Shown here piece after piece: positions 37,324 through 48,605 of a DNA stretch of 64,000 nucleotides. Under the pieces are notes generated by a model. That model worked only from the letters and a program-made list of their open reading frames with translations, did no database searches and was not told the origin of the DNA. Positions within the stretch are counted from its first letter, which is position 1, and each line of letters begins with the position of its first letter. Source of the stretch: Magnolia sinica (taxonomy: Eukaryota; Streptophyta; Magnoliopsida; Magnoliales; Magnoliaceae); contig NC_080584.1 in NCBI RefSeq assembly GCF_029962835.1, positions 77,466,862 to 77,530,861 of the forward strand, given 5' to 3'. The translations under genes were made by a program, and so were the position numbers.

Positions 37324-38829
37324 ATGGCCACCAAGAAATCTGACCGTGTGATATTGTTCCCTTTCATGGCCCAGGGCCATCTCATCCCTTGTGCAGCCCT
37401 AGCACAGATGCTTTCGCGATGGACCCAATTCACCATCACCATCATCAACACCCCTCTCAACATCCAAAATCTCCGAAAGGCTCTCCCAACAAACACCACC
37501 ATCGAGCTAATTGAACTTCCTTTCAACGGCTCAGATCACGGCATACCACCCCACATCGAAAACACCGACGCTTTGCCCATCCATCGCTTCCACCCATTCC
37601 TCCAAGCCACCGTTGAACTGGAATCTTCCTTCGAACTCCTTCTCATCGATATAAGCCGAACAGACGGTCGGCCTGCTCTTTGCCTGATTGCCGACGTGTT
37701 TCTTGGATGGACGGTCGATGTCGCCAAGAGGCTTGGAATGTTCCATGCTGTTTTTCTTCCTGCAGGAGCTTTTGGAATGGCCGCATTTTACTCTCTTTGG
37801 TTTCATCTACCACATCAGCATACAGTTTCTGATGAGTTCGGCCTACCAGATTTTCCTGAAACGTTCCGTCTTCACCGCTCACAATTAGATTTTGTAGAGA
37901 GAAATGCTCATGAGAAGGATCCTTTGTATGTTACGGTCCGTCGGCAATTGTCGCTTTCTTTGGGTTCTGGAGGGATTTTATGTAATACGGTGAAAGAGAT
38001 GGAGATGGCGGGAATGGGACTTTTACGTAAGATTTCAAGGCTACCAGTTTGGGCTGTCGGTCCACTCCTCCCTCTCTCCTTGTTCGAATCTTCTTCCAAT
38101 GGGAAATTCTCTAATGGGCGGGCTGGAAAGGAGCCTACAATCTCTTCTGATCGATGTGTTGCGTGGCTGAATCTACAATGTCCATCTTCAGTTATTTATG
38201 TGTCGTTTGGTTCTCAGAATAGCATCTCAGCTCTACAAATGATGGAGCTTGCGGTGGGATTGGAAGCGAGTGGGAAGCCGTTCATTTGGGTCCTTAGACC
38301 CCCTTTCGGACATGACATAGGTGGCGGTTTCAGATCCGAATGGCTGCCTGAGGGGTTCGAAGAACGGATGATGCACAGAAAACAAGGGCTGATAATCCAT
38401 AAATGGGCCCCACAGCTGGAAATTCTATCGCATCCATCGACGGGTGCATTTCTCAGCCACTGTGGTTGGAACTCAGTGTTGGAGAGCTTGAGTCAAGGTG
38501 TGCCGATGATAGGGTGGCCGCTGGCGTCTGATCAGTTCATCAACTCAAAGATGATGGTGGAGGAGATGGGTGTGTGCGTGGAGGTGGTGAGAGGGATGGA
38601 GGAGAATGTGGTGGGCCAGAAGGAGGGGAGGGTGATTGGATTGGTGATGGGTGGGACAGAGAAAGGAGAGGAGATGAAGAAGAAGGCCATGGCAGTTCGA
38701 GAGATGATGAAGGCTGCTGTGAAAGATCATGGGTCGTCCGTCAATACACTCAAAGATTTCTTCCGGAACATTGATGAAAGAAAGAAGCCGGTATTCCATG
38801 AAAATGGAACTGACAGTCCAAGAATCTGA
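37324..38829 (+). CDS. UGT92A: UDP-glycosyltransferase, family 1, UGT92A-like
   Basis: Encodes a 501-residue soluble enzyme expected to transfer sugar from a UDP-sugar, probably UDP-glucose, to a small plant metabolite; the acceptor cannot be read from sequence. The N-terminus MATKKSDRVILFPFMAQGHL holds the catalytic His19. The partner Asp124 is in LIADVFLGW. The 44-residue PSPG donor-binding box spans residues 361-404, from WAPQLEILSHP to GWPLASDQ, with the HCGWNS core and the final Gln typical of glucosyltransferases. The INTPLNIQNLR, ELPFNGSDHG and ADVFLGWTVDVAK blocks point to the UGT92 group. Length is normal and the gene is intronless and undamaged. I chose the ATG at 37324 because family homology begins there. 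Upstream in-frame ATGs at 37174 and 37279 add residues without homology, and 37174 lies inside the MITE end. MITE family C stops 121 bp upstream. Confidence 0.93.
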   Translation: MATKKSDRVILFPFMAQGHLIPCAALAQMLSRWTQFTITIINTPLNIQNLRKALPTNTTIELIELPFNGSDHGIPPHIENTDALPIHRFHPFLQATVELESSFELLLIDISRTDGRPALCLIADVFLGWTVDVAKRLGMFHAVFLPAGAFGMAAFYSLWFHLPHQHTVSDEFGLPDFPETFRLHRSQLDFVERNAHEKDPLYVTVRRQLSLSLGSGGILCNTVKEMEMAGMGLLRKISRLPVWAVGPLLPLSLFESSSNGKFSNGRAGKEPTISSDRCVAWLNLQCPSSVIYVSFGSQNSISALQMMELAVGLEASGKPFIWVLRPPFGHDIGGGFRSEWLPEGFEERMMHRKQGLIIHKWAPQLEILSHPSTGAFLSHCGWNSVLESLSQGVPMIGWPLASDQFINSKMMVEEMGVCVEVVRGMEENVVGQKEGRVIGLVMGGTEKGEEMKKKAMAVREMMKAAVKDHGSSVNTLKDFFRNIDERKKPVFHENGTDSPRI

Positions 38830-39239
38830 TGAGCTGATCACTATCTTAGCCAGGGGATCAGGATGGAATGTTTGTGTTGCCACTTGGGGACTACTTGCAT
38901 AGATGGTCCGATGATCCGAACCGTTCATCATCTCTGTGCCAGCATAAGTGAGCTATGGTGCAATAAGAAAGCTCTGATCATGCCGTTTGATCTTTGGATT
39001 TGAATGGGAAAATGTTCATTTCAATAGTATTCTGCAGTCATCTGTCTATAATGCTAGTTAGGATCATCTAATCAGCTTTACGTTTGTTATGGTGGTCTGA
39101 GTGGAGTATCATCAAGAACATGGACGGTTTGGATCATCTGACCATCTCGGCATGGGGGCTCCGTTGTGGCTACACATGATGGTCAATTGGTCATCCTGAA
39201 TTGCCACATGGGTGGAGTGAAATCTCGGCTGGTCATCAT
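38830..39239 (+). other. UGT 3' flank
   Basis: Mostly unique sequence. A weak plant-type near-upstream element AATAAG at about 38960 could serve 3'-end formation. No other feature. Confidence 0.3.
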
Positions 39240-39264
39240 TATAGTGATGAGTGCGGCTCCTCTG

Positions 39265-42145
39265 GGGAACGGATTGGCTACTCCCCCTGACACCAGCCAT
39301 TCGCTGGTGGTCGGTGCTCTGTGGGGCCCACCATGATGTATGTGTGTCATCCATGATGTCCATCTATTTTTATATATCATTTTATGCTATGGTAAAAAAA
39401 ATGAAGTATATATCAATATCAAGTGGACCACATTACAGGAAACAGTGTTGAATGAAATTTGACCATTAAAAACGTTTTGGGGGCCATAAAAGTTTTGTAT
39501 TAAGCTGATATTTATTTTTTCCCTTCATCTAGGTCTTTATGACCAAATCAACGGATTGGATTTCAAATAAACATTACAGTGGGCCTTAGGAGGATTTTAA
39601 TTGTGAATATCCATTCATTATTTTTGGCCCTGTAGTGTGGCCCACCTAAGATTTATATCCCCATCATTTTATATATAAAGCCATAAAATGATCTGTAAAA
39701 ATGGATTAACGGAATGGATGAAACACGTACATCATGGTGGGGCCCACCATGATGTATGTGTGTCATCCATGATGTCCATCTATTTTTATATATCATTTTA
39801 TGCTATGGTAAAAAAAAATGAAGTATATATCAATATCAAGTGGACCACATTACAGGAAACGGTGTTGAATGAAATTTGACCATTAAAAACGTTTTGGGGG
39901 CCATAAAAGTTTTGGATTAAGCTGATATTTATTTTTTCCCTTCATCTAGGTTTTTATGACCAAATCAACAGATTGGATGTCAAATAAACATTACAGTGGG
40001 CCTTAGGAGGATTTTAATTGTGAATATCCATTCATTATTTTTTGTCCTGTAGTGTGGCCCACCTAAGATTTATATCCCTATCATTTTCTATATAAAGCCA
40101 TAAAATGATCTGTAAAAATGGATTAACGGAATGGATGAAACACGTACATCATGGTGGGGCCCATAGAGCACCGACCACCAGCCACGGGGCTGGTGTCGGG
40201 GGGAGTAGCCAATCCGTTCCCTGGCTGGTGGTCGGTGCTCTGTGGGGCCCACCATGATGTATGTGTGTCATCCATGATGTCCATCTATTTTTATATATCA
40301 TTTTATGCTATGGTAAAAAAAATGAAGTATATATCAATATCAAGTGGACCACATTACAGGAAACAGTGTTGAATGAAATTTGACCATTAAAAACGTTTTG
40401 GGGGCCATAAAAGTTTTGGATTAAGCTGATATTTATTTTTTCCCTTCATCTAGGTCTCTATGACCAAATCAACAGATTGAATTTCAAATAAACATTACAG
40501 TGGGCCTTAGGAGGATTTTAATTGTGAATATCCATTCATTATTTTTTGTCCTGTAGTGTGGCCCACTTAAGATTTATATCCCCATCATTTTATATATAAA
40601 GCCATAAAATGATCTGTAAAAATGGATTAACGGAATGGATGAAACACGTACATCATGGTGGGGCCCACTGAGCACCGACCACCAGCCGTGGCTGGTGGTC
40701 GGTGCTCTGTGGGGCCCACCATGATGTATGTGTGTCATCCATGATGTCCATCTATTTTTATATATCATTTTATGCTATGGTAAAAAAAATGAAGTATATA
40801 TCAATATCAAGTGAACCACATTACAGGAAACAGTGTTGAATGAAATTTGACCATTAAAAACGTTTTGGGGGCCATAAAAGTTTTGGATTAAGCTGATATT
40901 TATTTTTTCCCTTCATCTAGGTCTTTATGACCAAATCAACAGATTGGATTTCAAATAAACATTACAGTGGGCCTTAGGAGGATTTTAATTGTGAATATCC
41001 ATTCATTATTTTTTGTCCTATAGTGTGGCCCACCTAAGATTTATATCCCCATCATTTTATATATAAAGCCATAAAATGATCTGTAAAAATAGATTAACGG
41101 AATGGATGAAACACGTACATCATGGTGGGGCCCACGGGGCTGGTGGTCGGTGCTCTGTGGGGCCCACCATGATGTATGTGTGTCATCCATGATGTCCATC
41201 TATTTTTATATATCATTTTATGCTATGGTAAAAAAAAAATGAAGTATATATCAATATCAAGTGGACCACATTACAGGAAACAGTGTTGAATGAAATTTGA
41301 CCATTAAAAACGTTTTGGGGGCCATAAAAGTTTTGGATTAAGCTGATATTTATTTTTTACCTTCATATAGGTCTTTATGACCAAATCAACAGATTGGATT
41401 TCAAATAAACATTACAGTGGGCCTGCGGAGGATTTTAATTGTGAATATCCATTCATTATTTTTTGTCCTGTAGTGTGGCCCACCTAAGATTTATATCCCT
41501 ATCATTTTATATATAAAGCCATAAAATGATCTATAAAAATGGATTAACGGAATGGATGAAACACGTACAACATGGTGGGGCCCACAGAGCACCGACCACC
41601 AGCCACGGGGCTGATGGTCGGTGCTCTGTGGGGCCCACCATGATGTATGTGTGTCATCCATGATGTCCATCTATTTTTATATATCATTTTATGCTATGTC
41701 CATCTATTTTTATATATCATTTTATGCTATGGTAAAAAAAAATGAAGTATATATCAATATCAAGTGGACCACATTACAGGAAACAGTGTTGAATGAAATT
41801 TGACCATTAAAAACGTTTTGGGGGCCATAAAACTTTTGGATTAAGCTGATATTTATTTTTTCCCTTCATCTAGGTCTTTATGACCAAATCAACAGATTGG
41901 ATTTCAAATAAACATTACAGTGGGCCTTAGGAGGATTTTAATTGTGAATATCCATTCATTATTTTTTGTCCTGTAGTGTGGCCCACCTAAGATTTATATC
42001 CCTATCATTTTATATATAAAGCCATAAAATGATCTGTAAAAATGGATTAATGGAATGGATGAAACACGTACATCATGGTGGGGCCCACAGAGCACCGACC
42101 ACCAGCCACGAGGCTGGTGTCAGGGGGAGTAGCCAATCCATTCCC
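39265..42145. mobile_element. Six-unit tandem array of MITE family A inserted in the foldback left arm
   Basis: Units are nearly identical; the CCATGATGTATGTGTGTCAT landmark falls at about 39331, 39747, 40252, 40719, 41167 and 41638. Spacing varies (416, 505, 467, 448, 471) because the junctions retain different amounts of terminal repeat (GAGCACCGACCACCAGCC / GGCTGGTGGTCGGTGCTC). Outer ends are a complete left terminus GGGAACGGATTGGCTACTCC and right terminus GGAGTAGCCAATCCATTCCC. The 8-mer CTCCTCTG flanks the whole array (39257-39264, 42146-42153), while the right arm of the host element has one equivalent (ATCCCCTG), the empty site. One unit has a 45-bp internal duplication (41668-41740). 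Small open frames recur in every unit and are not genes. Confidence 0.88.
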
Positions 42146-42289
42146 CTCCTCTGCCTCCTAGAGGCAGGAACTCCCAGCCTCCATCGTTTTTATTAGTCAA
42201 CGTCTCTATAAGTGCTACGTCATCAGGTTGTTTTTATTTATTAAGAAAAGTACATTTAATAGGACGTATAACGGAGACGTTAAGCGGAA

Positions 42290-42815
42290 GCGGTTTGCGT
42301 GTTGAGTAAATCAGTATGGTTAGCGTACTGTGTAAAGTCTACGGAGCCCACCGTCATTCGTGCATTATATCAACTTTATCCATCTCTTTTATCATCTAAT
42401 TTTAGGGTTTTTGAAACAAAAATTAATCATATCCAAAGATCAAGTGGACCACACCACCTGAAACAGTGTAAATTGAATTCTACTGTTGAAAAGTTGTTGG
42501 GAGCCCATGGAAGTTTTATATCAAGATGATATTTGTTTTTTCCATTCATCCATGTATTTGTGATCTTATGAACAATTTGGATGAAAAATAAACATCATTG
42601 GGGGCTTAGAAACATTTCAATGGTGAAAATCAATACTTCCACCGTTTCCTTTGGTACGGTCTACTTGAGCTTTTGATATACTTCAGTTTTGGGCTCAACC
42701 CCTAAAATGATATGAAAAAATGGATGGATAGCGTGGATAAACCACATGAATTCACAGTGGGCCCAACAGAGTTTACTCAGTACGATAAGACTCGGTACGT
42801 AATCCGATTTCCCGT
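42290..42815. mobile_element. MITE family D module in the left arm
   Basis: The left end GTTGAGTAAATCAGTATGG and the right end GTTTACTCAGTACGATAAGA are imperfect inverted repeats around the usual hairpin interior. Mirrored in the right arm at about 47345-47870. Confidence 0.6.
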
Positions 42816-42827
42816 GTCTAACCGGAC

Positions 42828-43352
42828 GGATTTCCTATCAAAGCCTTTTGCAGTAAGATCCTGCACAAGTATTCCGGATGGGCCCACTGCGATATTTGTG
42901 ATAAATCCAACCCATTCATCCATTTTTAGATATCTTTTTAGGACATAATACCAAAACTAGCGTATATACAAAACTCAAATGGGCCACACGAGAGGAAATA
43001 GTGGGGATTTAGTGTCCACCCTTGAAATATTTATATGGCCACAAAAGTTTTGCATCGGTCTAATATTTTGGTGTTTTTACTTCATCCTAGTAAAAATGAC
43101 CTTATAAACAGTTTGGATGGCATATAAACATCAAGATGCCTAGGAAGGTTTAAACGGTAGGAATTTCTTTCTCCATTGTTTCATCTTATATGGCCCAGTT
43201 GAGTTTTTAATCATCCTAATTTTTGGTTACATATCTTAAAATGAGCTCTAAAAATGGATGAATGGATTAGAATTCTTATAAACATCACGGTGGACCCCAC
43301 CATACATCTCAGCTCTAGAACTTCATGCAAAAGGCTTTTCCCGGTGAATCCG
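42828..43352. mobile_element. MITE module in the left arm (AAAGCCTTTTGCA ends)
   Basis: The left end CGGATTTCCTATCAAAGCCT and the right end GCAAAAGGCTTTTCCCGGTG pair as terminal repeats. Mirrored at about 46820-47335 in the right arm. Confidence 0.6.
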
Positions 43353-43369
43353 AGTCCACGGTTTCCATT

Positions 43370-43897
43370 GGAAACGGACTAGCTACTCCCCTGCCACTCG
43401 GTGCTATGTGAGCCCACCATGATGTATGTGTTTCATCCATGCCGTCCATTTATTTTTTTTAGATCATTTCATGGTCTGAGACCAAAAATGAGGTATAACC
43501 CAATCTCAAGTGGACGACATTACATGAAACGGTGTTGAAAGAACGTTGACCATTAAAACTTTTTAGGGGCCATAAAAGTTTTGGATCAAGCTGATCTTTG
43601 TTTTTTCCCTTCATCTGGGTCTTTATGACCAAACCAACAAATTGGATGTCAAATAAACAGTATGGTGTGCCTTAGGAGGACTTTAATGGTGGATATCCAA
43701 TCACCATTGTTTTCCTGTGGTGTGGTCCATATGAGATTTATATCCATCTCATTTTTGGGATCAACTCCTAAAATTATATGTAAAAATAGATTAATGGAAT
43801 GGATGAAACACATACATCATGGTGGGGCCCACAGAGTACCAACCACTAACAACACCACCACCGGGCTGGTGGTAGGGGGAGTAGCTAATTCGCTTTC
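43370..43897. mobile_element. MITE family A, 528 bp, in the foldback left arm
   Basis: The left GGAAACGGACTAGCTACTCC and right GGGAGTAGCTAATTCGCTTTC form terminal repeats. Flanks GTTTCCATT (43361-43369) and ATTTCCATT (43898-43906) match 8 of 9, the target duplication. The same MITE-flank junction appears inverted in the right arm at 46794/46795. Confidence 0.8.
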
Positions 43898-43924
43898 ATT
43901 TCCATTTGAGATTCAATGCCACAT

Positions 43925-44113
43925 TTAGCAATGAGAATCGCTACTGAAGTGATGTCACCTATTTATATGGGTTCCACTATGATGTATGTTTTGTATCCAC
44001 ACCGTCCATCCATTTGGAGAGATCATTTTAAGGCATGAGCCAAAGAATGAATCAAATCCAAAACTCGAGTGGACCCCACCACAAAAAACAGTGGAGAGAG
44101 TCACGCCCACCAT
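43925..44113. mobile_element. MITE family B, left fragment
   Basis: CGCTACTGAAGTGATGTCACC followed by ACTATGATGTATGTTTTGTA matches family B. It stops at the CGTCACTTTGT minisatellite. Mirrored at about 46085-46310. Confidence 0.65.
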
Positions 44114-44125
44114 TTATTACGACTG

Positions 44126-44975
44126 AATCCAATCCAAACCTCGTCACTTTGTCTACTAAATCCCGTCACTTTGTACTGCAACCCCGTCACTTTATCTACT
44201 GAACTCTGTCACTTTGTACTGCAACCTCGTCACTTTGTCTAATGAACCCCGTCACTTTGTTTACTGAACCTCGTCACTTTGTACTACAACCTCGTTACTT
44301 TGTTTACTGAACTCCGTCACTTTGTACTGCAACATCGTCACTTTGTCTACTATACCCCGTCACTTTGTATTACAACCTCGTCACTTTGTCTACTGAACCC
44401 CGTCACTTTGTACTGAAACCTCATCACTTTGTCTATTGTACCCCATCACTTTGTGCTACAACTCCATCACTTTGTTTACTGAACTCTGTCACTTTATATT
44501 GCAACCTCGTCATTTGTGCTGCAACTCGGTCACTTTGTCTACTGAACCCTATCACTTTGTACTGCAATCTCGTCACTTTGTCTATTGAACTTTGTCACTT
44601 TGTACTGCAACCTCGTCACTTTGTCAAATGAACCCGTCACTTTGTCTATTGAAACCCCGTCATTTTATTTGACAAGCCGTTACTTTATCTAGTGAAATCC
44701 TCTCACTTTGCACAGTAGTATCGTCACTTTGTCTAGTGGAACTAAGTCACTTTATTCGAAAACTCGTCATTTTATCAAGCTAAACCCTATTTTCCGAAAA
44801 TCTGTAACTTTATCTAATGGAATCCTATTTTCTTTGTCTCGTTTAAGCTTATTACTTTGCTTAGTGGAATCATGTTACTTTATCGGGCAACCTCGTCACT
44901 TTGTTTAATATAACTTTGTCACTTCATCTAATAACCTCGTCACTTTGTCCAATGAATCCCGTCATTTTATCGGTA
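44126..44975. repeat. CGTCACTTTGT minisatellite in the foldback loop
   Basis: About 40 units of roughly 20 bp alternate between the CTCGTCACTTTGTCTACTG and CCCGTCACTTTGTACTGCAA types, so the higher-order unit is about 42 bp. Degeneracy increases toward the right end. Confidence 0.9.
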
Positions 44976-45432
44976 GCCCTACACGATTTAAGGCCCACGT
45001 TGAATTGTGCCCTATATGATGTAAGTTAGAGGTGGGCATCGAGTCGATTCAAACCGAGTTAGGGCCGATCCAACTCGATTCAGTTTTGAAATAGGCCTGA
45101 CTCGAACTCGACCTGACTCGGTACGGAGTCTAACATGCCTAACTCGATCCAAGTCCGGGTCTGTCCTAGACTAATTCGGACTGAATCTGACCCAATCACA
45201 AGTACCGATTCAGGTCAAGTCATAAAATAATATGAGAAAACGGATGAATGGAGTAAATATACAACATATAGATTAAGGTGGTCCCACGGTGAGGATCCTA
45301 CGGACATCACTCATCATGGGCCGCAGCTAATATTCCTTGCTAATCAAGGAGATTTTGTAAATATATTTTTTTATCTTATAAAATTGTTGTGAGATGACAT
45401 GACCTAATTAAATTTTAGAAGAAAGAAATTAG
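44976..45432. other. Loop DNA with an AGGTGGGC-type element end
   Basis: TAGAGGTGGGCATCGAGTCG at 45027 begins a degenerate stretch rich in GACTCG / GGTCC motifs, similar to 52060-52273, which ends in the inverted terminus CCCACCTCTA. Such ends are common in small hAT-type plant elements. The other end was not found here. Confidence 0.35.
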
Positions 45433-46320
45433 AGGTGGATTAGCTACCGACACATTGAGTAGTTAGACTCGCTACTAAAGTGACACCACCAAGTTCTGTG
45501 GGGCCCACCATGATGTACGTGTTGTATCCACATTGTACATCCATTTGGAGAGATCACTTTAGGGCATGATCAAAAGAATGAGGTAGATCCAAAGCTGGAG
45601 TGAACTCCACCATAGAAAATAGTGAGGAGAGTGACGTCCAACGTTGAAGCCTTCCTAAGGTCCACCGTGATTTTTATTTGAGATATAACCTGTTCATAAT
45701 TTAGCACAAATATTAAAGAAGTGAAAACACAAATATCAGCTTGATCTTAAACTTTTGTGGCCCTTAGAAGTTTTTAATGGTGAGCATACTCTCTTCACTA
45801 TTTTTTGTGGTGGGGTCCACTCGAGTTTTGAATCTCATTCATTCTTTGGCTCATGCCTTAAAATGATCTCTCCAAATGAATGGACAGTGTGGATACAAAA
45901 CATACATCATGGTGGGACTAACATAACTACGTGACGTCACTTTAGTAGTGAGTCTCACTACTCAACCTATGCACTGAATCCCTAAACGAAAACTTAAATA
46001 AAAATCACAGTGGACCTTAAGTTAACATAGACATTAAAGAAGGGAAAACACAAATATCAACTTGATGGAAAACTTTTTTAAACCTTTGAAGTTTTTAATG
46101 GCGGGCATGACTCTCTCCACTGTTTCTGTGTTCGAGTCTACTCAAGTTTTGGATCCGATTCATTTTATGGCTCATGCCCTAAAATGATCTCTACATATGG
46201 ATGGATGGTGTGGATACAAAACATATATCATGGTGGGTCCCACATAACTAGGTGACATCACTTTAGTAGCAGTCTCGCTACTTAATCTGTGCGCTGAATC
46301 CTCAAATAGAAGGTAGCTGA
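45433..46320. mobile_element. MITE family B, full copy plus a second right half
   Basis: 45433-45982 has the left end GTGGATTAGCTACCGACACA and a right end with GTGACGTCACTTTAGTAGTG and CTACTCAACCTATGCACTG. 45983-46320 repeats the right half (GTGACATCACTTTAGTAGCA), so the element was partly duplicated. It belongs to the inverted-arm boundary zone. Confidence 0.65.
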
Positions 46321-46324
46321 TTGC

Positions 46325-46794
46325 GGGAACGAATTGGCTATTCCCCCTGCCGCCGGCCCGATGGCTAGTGGTTATCCATTTTTACTTATAATTTTAGTGC
46401 TTCATCCAAAAAATTAGAGGTATATAAATCTCATATGGACCACACCACAGGAAACAATGGTGATTGGACATCCATCATTAAAGTCCTCCTAAGGCCCACC
46501 GTACTGTTTATTCGACATCCAATCTGTTGGTTTGGTCATAAAGACCCAGATGAAGGGAAAAAACAAAGATCAGCTTGATCCAAAACTTTTATGGCCCCCA
46601 AAAAGTTTTTAATGGTCAACACTCATTCAACATTGTTTCATGTAATGTGGTCCACTTGAGATTGAGTTATACCTTATTTTTTGTCTCAGACCATAAAATG
46701 ATCTAGAAAAATAAATGGATGGCATGGATGAAACACATACATCATGGTGGGCCCACATAGCACCGAGTGGCAGAGGAGTAGCCAATCCGTTTCC
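46325..46794. mobile_element. MITE family A in the foldback right arm
   Basis: Left GGGAACGAATTGGCTATTCC, right GAGTAGCCAATCCGTTTCC, followed by AATGGAAAC. It is the mirror of the 43370-43897 insertion at the same site, with the inner flank more decayed. Confidence 0.7.
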
Positions 46795-48010
46795 AATGGA
46801 AACCGTGGACGTGATTCACCGAGGAAAGCCTTTTGCATGAAGTTCCAATGCTGGGATGTATGGTGGGTCCACCGTGATGTTTATAAGAATTCTAATCCAT
46901 TCATCCATTTTTTAGAGCTCATTTTAAGACATGTAACCAAAAATTAGGATAATAAAAAACTCAACTGGGCCATACAAGATGAAACAGTGGAGAAAGAAAT
47001 TCCGACCGTTGAAACCTTCTTAGGCGTCTTGATGTTTACATGCCATCCAAACTGTTATAAGGTTATTTTTACTAGAATCAAGTGAAAACACCAAAATATT
47101 AGACTGATGCAAAACCTTTGTAGCCATATAAATATTTCAATGGTGGTGGACACTAAATCCCCACTGTTTCCTCTCGTGTGGCCCATTTGAGTTTTGTATA
47201 CACCTTAGTTTTGGTATTATGTACTAAAATAATATCTAAAAATGGATGAACGGGTTGGATTTATAACAAACGCCGCAGTGGGCCCATCCGAAATACTTGT
47301 GCAGGATCTTACTGCAAAAGGCTTTGGCAGGAAATCCGCATCCCAAAATCGGATTGCGTACCGAGTCTTATCATACTATATATAAGTAAACTCTATTGGG
47401 CCCATTGTGCATTCATGTGGTTTATCCACGTCGTCCATCTGTTTTTTTCAATCATTTTAGGGGTTGAGCCCAAAACTGAAGTATATTAAAAGCTCAAGTA
47501 GACCATACCTAAGGAAACAGTGGAAGTATTGATTTTCACCATTGAAATGTTTCTAAGACCCCAATGATGTTTATTTTTCATCCAAACTGTTCATAAGATC
47601 ACAGAGACATGGATGAATGGAAAAAACAAATATCATCTTGATATAAAACTTCTGTGGGCCCCCAATAACTTTTCAACAGTAGAATTCAATTCACACTGTT
47701 TCAGGTGGTGTGGTCCACTTGACCTTTGGATATGAGTATTTTTGTTTTAAAACCCTAAAATTAGATGATAAAAGAGATGGATGGAGTTGATACAGTGCAC
47801 GAATGAGGGTGGGCTCCACAGACTTTACTCAGTACACTTACCATACTAATTTACTCAGCACGCAAACCGCTTCGGTTTAACGTCTCCGTTATACTTCCTA
47901 TTAAATGTATTTTTTAATATATTTAAAAAATCTGATGACGTGGCACTTATAGCAATGTTGACCAATGAAAACGCTGGAGGCAGGGGATCCGCACTCTATA
48001 GTGATGTGAT

Positions 48011-48605
48011 CTAGGTCGCGGATTAGATACTCACAGGTTGAACAGTGAGTCCGCTGAAATGACGTCACCCAGTTCTGTGGGCCCATTATGATGTATGTGT
48101 TGTATCCACACCGTCCATCCATTTAAAGATATCATTTTAGGGCATGAGTCAAAGAATAAGGCAGATAAAAAGTTGTAGTGGACCCCACCATAGAAAACAG
48201 TGGGGAGAGTGATTCCCACCATTGAAACTATTCTAATGGCCACCACAATGTTTATTTGAAGTCCAACCTGTTCAAAAGTTAAAAATAAAAATAAAAAAAT
48301 AAAAAAACAAAAGACATGAAAGAAGGGAAAACACAAATATCAGCTTAACCTCGAACTTTTGTGGCCTTTAGTAGATTTTAATGGTGGGTGTCACTGCCCC
48401 ACTGTTTTCTGTGCTGGGTCCACTGGACTTTGGATTTAACTCATTCGTTGGATCTTGCCTTAAAATGATCTCTCGAAATGAATTGGAGGCGTTGATACAA
48501 AACATACATCGTACAAAACATACACCATGGTGGGGCCATAGAACTTGGTGACGTCACTTCAATAGCGGGTCTAACTACTCAACTTGTCAGTAGCTAATCC
48601 GGCCC
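48011..48605. mobile_element. MITE family B
   Basis: Left GCGGATTAGATACTCACAGG with ATGACGTCACCCAGTTCTGT; right GGTGACGTCACTTCAATAGC and CAGTAGCTAATCCGG. Terminal repeats are about 85 bp. No convincing target duplication. It begins just 6-15 bp after the foldback element's duplication. Confidence 0.7.

Larger units (their letters stand above)
39249..47996. mobile_element. Foldback, Mutator-like composite element, 8.7 kb
   Basis: A perfect 9-bp duplication TATAGTGAT lies at 39240-39248 and 47997-48005. Ends are inverted: left GAGTGCGGCTCCTCTG, right (minus strand) GAGTGCGGATCCCCTG. The inversion continues inward: 42178 to about 44113 pairs with about 46085 to 47977, in the order GCCTCCATCGTTTT, ATAAGTGCTACGTCATCAG, TAACGGAGACGTTAA, AAGCCTTTTGCAGTAAGATC, TCCACGGTTTCCATT. 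Arms are about 2 kb with a loop of about 2 kb. The arms are chains of smaller MITEs. The left arm is interrupted by the array 39265-42145. There is no transposase. The 9-bp duplication and long inverted arms fit non-autonomous Mutator/foldback elements. Confidence 0.85.

Noticed and set aside
37272-37882. Several minus-strand open frames opposite the UGT coding region
   Set aside because: They are antisense shadows of a well-conserved coding sequence with no homology of their own.
39251-41803. Recurrent ~60-75-residue open frames (DVCVSSMMSIYFYISFYAM type) in each array unit
   Set aside because: They follow from the repeated MITE sequence. They lie in hairpin arms and lack protein-like conservation.
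44126-44975. Regular CGTCACTTTGT repeats considered as a CRISPR-like array or telomere-like repeat
   Set aside because: Spacers are themselves repeats and the unit is not telomeric; a minisatellite explains it.
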